This document shows positions 11,030 to 14,753 of a DNA stretch of 14,753 nt, piece by piece. Under the pieces are notes generated by a model that worked only from the letters and a program-made list of their open reading frames with translations, made no database searches and was not told the DNA's origin. Position numbers and translations under genes: made by a program. Origin of the DNA: Irineochytrium annulatum. Taxonomy: Eukaryota > Chytridiomycota > Chytridiomycetes > Chytridiales > Chytridiaceae. Location: assembly GCA_027600665.1 (NCBI GenBank), contig JADGJL010000731.1, positions 1-14,753 on the forward strand, in the 5' to 3' direction. Numbering within the stretch: the first letter of the stretch is position 1; every line of letters begins with the position of its first letter.

Positions 11030-11144
11030 CTTGAGCAAAGATTTCTCTTTCAAGTCTGTGCTCGTGGAATTTGTTCAATAGTATGAGATCGTGTTCTTTG
11101 ATAACCTAAGCGTTATCCTTATCCCCTCCTAGCTCCCAGTGAGT
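11030..11144 (-). promoter_or_regulatory. Short intergenic region holding the PMT4 5' flank
   Basis: Only 115 bp separate the stop of the tail-anchored orphan from the PMT4 start on the same strand. PMT4 promoter elements must therefore be very compact or lie within the 3' part of the upstream gene. No TATA box is evident by eye. Confidence 0.4.
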
Positions 11145-13273
11145 TTACATGCAAATAATGAGAACGAGGCAAAGGAAGAATATCAACATAAATGAGGCGA
11201 CCTGCATGAAAAAGCGTCGTTAATGGACATCGCATCGAAAAAGAAAGAGGGGGAAATGAACTTACAAAGGCGTAAAGCGACGGCACGAAGAACCTGACGA
11301 CAACAAACCCGATCACGCCGTACCCGAAAACGATCCATCGCAAGGCCCGGCTATTCATCAACCTGACATCGTCGCCCTCCTCAACGGCATAAACAAAATT
11401 CGCCAACGCTGGGTGCTGCGAATGATCCTCCTCCCCATTGCCGTTCGAAATGGTGAAAAGAACGGCGTCAGCCATCTCGAGCGCATTCTCCTTGAATATC
11501 GCTCGCGTTGACGCCTTCATCAGAAAATCGTCATCCGTCCCGACGAACTCTGCCGTGTAGTACAGGAGGTTCGGCGGGGCCGTCAGTGACTTCGCGGGCG
11601 AGGACGACATCGACCCCACTTTGCCTTGGTCCTTCCTGCTCGACCCAAAGACGACCGACATCTCGACATCGCCTAGCAAATCGACTCTCCCTTCCTCCTG
11701 CTGGCTCTCCTTCGACGACCTACGCCCGGTCTGCGGCGCCGGCATGAGCACGACCTGCGTCCGATCCCTCACCCAGTCCTCAAGTGCGAGCTTCGTCAGC
11801 CCGCTCTGCGTCTCGTTCAGGTACGACGTCGACCGGACCTTCCGCCATGTGGTGCCTGACGTCGGGCTCGCTCCGACCCTCCCCGCGGGGCCGGACTTAA
11901 ACCCAAGTGACGACTTGACCCTCCTCGCCTGCGGCTTCTTCGCGTTCGGAGAGGTTGAATGCGTAACGACGAACGCGTCGTCCGCAGAGTTCCGTCGCCC
12001 CCAGCCCTCCTTCGCGGTCGCGGCCCCGCTCATGTCCAGCATCGATAAGAGCACGTCCTCTGTCTCATCTTCCAGCAGCGCCTCGGGCCTCATGATCAGC
12101 CGAAGAGTCTTCCGCTTCGGGGTTGCGCCTTGAATGAACCCAGCCGCAGTGGTGCCATGGCTGACGTACTCGAGGAATCGTTGGATCTTTGCGGACAGCC
12201 TAGCGCGGACGGCGGCCCCCATGTTTTCGTCAAGTGAGCCCGTCGGCGAGTGTCGGCGGATAGACGGAGAGTTAAGAAACGTTGGCGTTGGCGGCTGATC
12301 AAACAAATCGGATTGCCGTCGTATTAAGGCGGCTTCTAAATCCGGGGAGGTACGCACGGAGCCGCTCGTCTTTGACACGAGAGAAGTAACGGATTTGTGC
12401 CGCCGGTCGTTTGTAATGCGCGCGATGTTGACCGAGAGGGCCCGAATCGCTTAAAGGATGCACAGAATTGAAGTGAAATTCGAGGAGATTAAAACTTACC
12501 ATAGTAATGCACGTCTCCAACAATCACCATGTTATTCAAAGGCTGACTCGAAGATTAATGTGCGACCTGCAATGTCAATACTTACATTCTTCGCCCGCAT
12601 CCGATGCAGCAGTCCCTCCTCCGGTTGGGTTCTGAAGAGGACCTTGTTGATGTGGTGAGCGGCATAGTACGAGTAGTAGAATCTGAATGACACATTAGCA
12701 GTGAATAAAGGAGGGCTCCAAAACGTACCGTGAGGTGTCATCTGGATCCGCAGTCGTCACCCGAGCCAAGATAAAATCTTTTCCAGCATTCGCCGACAAC
12801 CTGATCATATTCTCAAACGTCTCCAGAGTGAACGGGTCCTCATTCATCGAGTCCAAAACGTCCACAATGGGCCTCCCCTGCTCGTCGTACGTTCCCGAGA
12901 AGAGCCCCGGCGCCGGCGGCTTGGGCATCCCATTGTCGTCATCCATCTGCGTGGTAAGCTGCGTCTTCTCATCCACCTCCGCCGCGTCCTCGTCCTCCGG
13001 CGTCTCCTTAGGGTCCGGCACGCCCACCAGCCGGATTAGGCGACCCTTTGCTGGCGAGTCGGCCGGCGACCCAGATGACGCGCTTAGGTCCCGAGGGGAG
13101 GCCAGCTTGCCGTTCGGGTTCGTGTTGACGGTTGTGAGAATCGAAAGCGTGTGGTGGCCCGCGTTGGCCGCCGCGTTCTTGGCCTCCTCCTCCTCCGCGG
13201 CCTTTAAAAACGCGTCGTCGTCGTCATCCTCCGGCCCGGCCGGCAACCGTTGGTACGCTCGATGGCTAACCAT
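11145..13273 (-). CDS. Unrecognised 641-aa protein with C-terminal membrane anchor, 5 exons
   Basis: Exons 13273-12729, 12682-12586, 12542-12500, 12449-11266 and 11201-11145, with introns of 46, 43, 50 and 64 nt, in consistent phase. I do not recognise the family. The N-terminus has a poly-Asp run (DDDDDAF) and is disordered and acidic. A dense, folded-looking block covers about residues 145-245: EDPFTLETFENM, DFILARVTTADP, FYYSYYAAHHINKVLFRT, QPEEGLLHRMRAKN, PLNNMVIVGDVHYY. A long Ser/Arg/Lys-rich segment follows, then a second ordered block (LLYYTAEFVGTDDDFLMK, STRAIFKENALEMADAVLFT). Residues about 598-641 are strongly hydrophobic (RWIVFGYGVIGFVVV... then VASFMLIFFLCLVLIICM) and end at the stop, forming one or two membrane helices. 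With no N-terminal signal peptide, a tail-anchored or hairpin topology with a cytosolic body is inferred. ATG at 13273 opens the frame. It reads as a conserved fungal protein of unknown function; conservation is an impression, not a search result. Confidence 0.85.
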
Positions 13274-13815
13274 AGTGTTGGAGACGGGATGCAGCTAGTT
13301 CACGCGTCGAGGACGATAAATCAGTAGGGGGAACGCGTAGCGGCGATCGTTTCAACCCCACCGTGGAAGGTGGAGTCGCGAAGATAGCGAAGTTTCTGTG
13401 CGTTATGTCGCCGAGTAACGTTCGTCCTTGATGATGTGATTCGTCGAAGAACAGAAGGCGTCCGTTCTACGCGTGATTGGAGTCCGTGTTGGAGAGAGTA
13501 TTACGACGCTGGAGCCTTCCAAGCCGCGTCCATCGATATCCACTTTAAAGTCTTGTATGATATAAACCCGTGTTGGACAGCCAGCAATGGCCGGGTTCTG
13601 AGAGCCGTCGTGGTGCCGTCCCCCGATATTGGTGATGTTGGTCCCCAGTCGTTGACATCGTCGCGCTGGTCAAAAAAAGATCGAGGTTGTTCCCAGCTGC
13701 GGGCTCATTCATCATCAATCCGCGGCAGCTTCCTCTCATCGCTGCATCCGCGGGGCCGAATCTGACGAGCTGTCAACGGTAACGAGGTCCCGTCGACCGG
13801 GTCTCGCGGCGCGCG
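13274..13815. promoter_or_regulatory. Divergent intergenic region between the tail-anchored orphan and U2 A' gene
   Basis: These 542 bp separate two divergently transcribed starts and should contain both promoters. Visible candidates: a TATA-like GATATAAAC at 13559-13567, an AGGGG element at 13326-13330, and a GC-rich imperfect hairpin (CCGCGGCAGC at 13720-13729 with GCTG...CCGCGG at 13741-13753). Open frames on either strand here look like chance. No RNA gene was recognised. Confidence 0.5.
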
Positions 13816-14753
13816 ATGGTGAAACTCGACTATGAAGTGTTATCGGAAGCGCCGTCGTTCTCGGACGCTTTGAAGGAACGATGCCTGGATCTAAGGGAGC
13901 TGAAGATACCGCGCATCGAGAACCTGGCCATCACGAAGGTGGGTCGCGGCGCCCGACAGTCTTTTGCGCGACCGGGGAATTAAATCACGAGTCTCGCTCA
14001 AAAGGACCAACACGACACCATTGACCTCACGGACAACGAGCTTCGGAAGCTGGACAACTTCCCGAAAATGACCCGCCTCTCCACGCTGCTCGTGTCCAAC
14101 AACCGCATCCACAGGATCGAGCCCGATGTGCCTACGCAGGTGCCGAATCTGACCGCGCTCGTGCTCTCCAATAACCAGCTCGCCGAGCTGGGCGACCTGG
14201 AGGTCCTCGGCGGATTCACGAAGCTGTCACATCTTAGCCTCATGGACAACCCAGTCACGTTAAAGAAGCACTACCGAATGTTCTTGATTAACCGGTGTCC
14301 GACATTGCGCGTGCTGGATTTTAGAAAGGTTAAAGATAAGGTGAGCTTGTTGTTGCGGCCGGTTTATCTTCAGTTGTCATTTTTTTTGCTGTTCAAATGA
14401 ATTGGCCCTCTTCTTATTCTTTTTTTCAAGTCCTGATACTGAACGACCCCGCCTTTTCTTCCCTTTCCCTCGGAATCTTTTCTTGTCAATTTTTAGGAAC
14501 GGCAAGAGGCGAAGGCCCTCTTCAGCGGCGAGTCGGGGACACAGTTGGCGGCCGCTTTGGCGTCGGCGACTTCTTCCGGAGCGGATACGAACCACACGGC
14601 GAAGAAGTTGAAGACCAGTCATCAACCGCCAGGACCTACGCCGGAGGAAGCGGCGCGGATTCGGGAGGCGATTAAGGGTGCGACGACGCTCGAGGAGATC
14701 GAGCGCCTGAAGCGGCAATTGGAAGGTGGGGCGATCCCGACGGGACCCGGGGG
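13816..14753 (+). CDS. LEA1: U2 snRNP A' protein (Lea1/SNRPA1 family), truncated at right edge
   Basis: Component of the U2 small nuclear ribonucleoprotein; with U2 B'' it binds stem-loop IV of U2 snRNA and supports branch-site recognition during splicing. Exons: 13816-13938, 14005-14340, and 14497 to beyond 14753; introns are 66 and 156 nt, both phase 0. Visible length is 238 residues plus part of a codon. It begins MVKLDYEVLSEAPSF, matching the family's MVKL start, followed by DLRELKIPRIENL. Leucine-rich repeats come next (DLTDNELRKLDNFP, TLLVSNNRIHRIEPD, ALVLSNNQLAELGDLEVL, HLSLMDNPVT), then the LRR-cap signature KKHYRMFLINRCPTLRVLDF and KVKDKERQEA at the exon 2/3 junction. The C-terminal tail contains TLEEIERLKRQLEGGAIP, the family's TLAEVERLKxxLxxGxIP element, so little coding sequence is missing. 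Human U2 A' is 255 residues. The symbol follows the yeast name; SNRPA1 is the animal name. Confidence 0.97.

Noticed and set aside
12735..13298. 187-codon Ser-rich plus-strand ORF
   Set aside because: Antisense to exon 1 of the tail-anchored orphan, which is supported by a full five-exon model with consistent phases.
14341..14496. Possible C/D snoRNA in the second U2 A' intron (CTGATACTGA motif)
   Set aside because: No matching C box, terminal stem or spacing; the intron is mainly a pyrimidine-rich tract.

Overview
The window looks like nuclear DNA of a fungus, probably an early-diverging (chytrid-like) lineage. The evidence is short GT..AG introns (28 modelled, 25 of them 41-66 nt), a dolichyl-phosphate-mannose protein O-mannosyltransferase of the fungal Pmt4 type, a KDM4-type histone demethylase that keeps an extended PHD finger (budding-yeast Rph1 has C2H2 fingers instead), and a secreted protein with a duplicated domain. 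The phylum is an inference from general gene style; no rRNA or other marker is present. All gene models were built by hand from reading frame, splice signals and family similarity.

Layout. Six genes lie on the minus strand and one on the plus strand. From left to right: (1) the 5' portion of a glutamine-rich, probable transcription factor (83-1102, minus), running off the left edge; (2) a 0.8 kb GC-rich stretch with several competing open frames and no convincing gene; (3) a 13-exon KDM4-like demethylase, JmjN-JmjC-ePHD (1896-4454, minus); (4) a 3-exon acyl-CoA-binding protein (4787-5222, minus); (5) a 1 kb stretch with a 19-base T run (A on the minus strand) and coding-like fragments that shift frame; (6) an intronless secreted protein with two tandem copies of one domain (6244-7419, minus); (7) a 0.7 kb stretch with one exon-like segment and an 18-bp tandem duplication; (8) an 8-exon Pmt4-type O-mannosyltransferase (8106-11029, minus); (9) a 5-exon unrecognised protein with a C-terminal membrane anchor (11145-13273, minus); (10) a 542-bp divergent intergenic region; (11) the U2 snRNP A' protein (13816 to beyond the right edge, plus).

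The genes are mostly unrelated housekeeping functions: chromatin (KDM4), acyl-CoA trafficking (ACBP), secretory glycosylation (Pmt4) and splicing (U2 A'). Nothing indicates a metabolic cluster, mobile element, CRISPR array, or rRNA/tRNA gene. The points most worth a second look are the tail-anchored orphan, the duplicated secreted domain, the ACBP that lacks two of the classic ligand-contacting tyrosines, and the 17- and 16-nt micro-exons in the demethylase active site.
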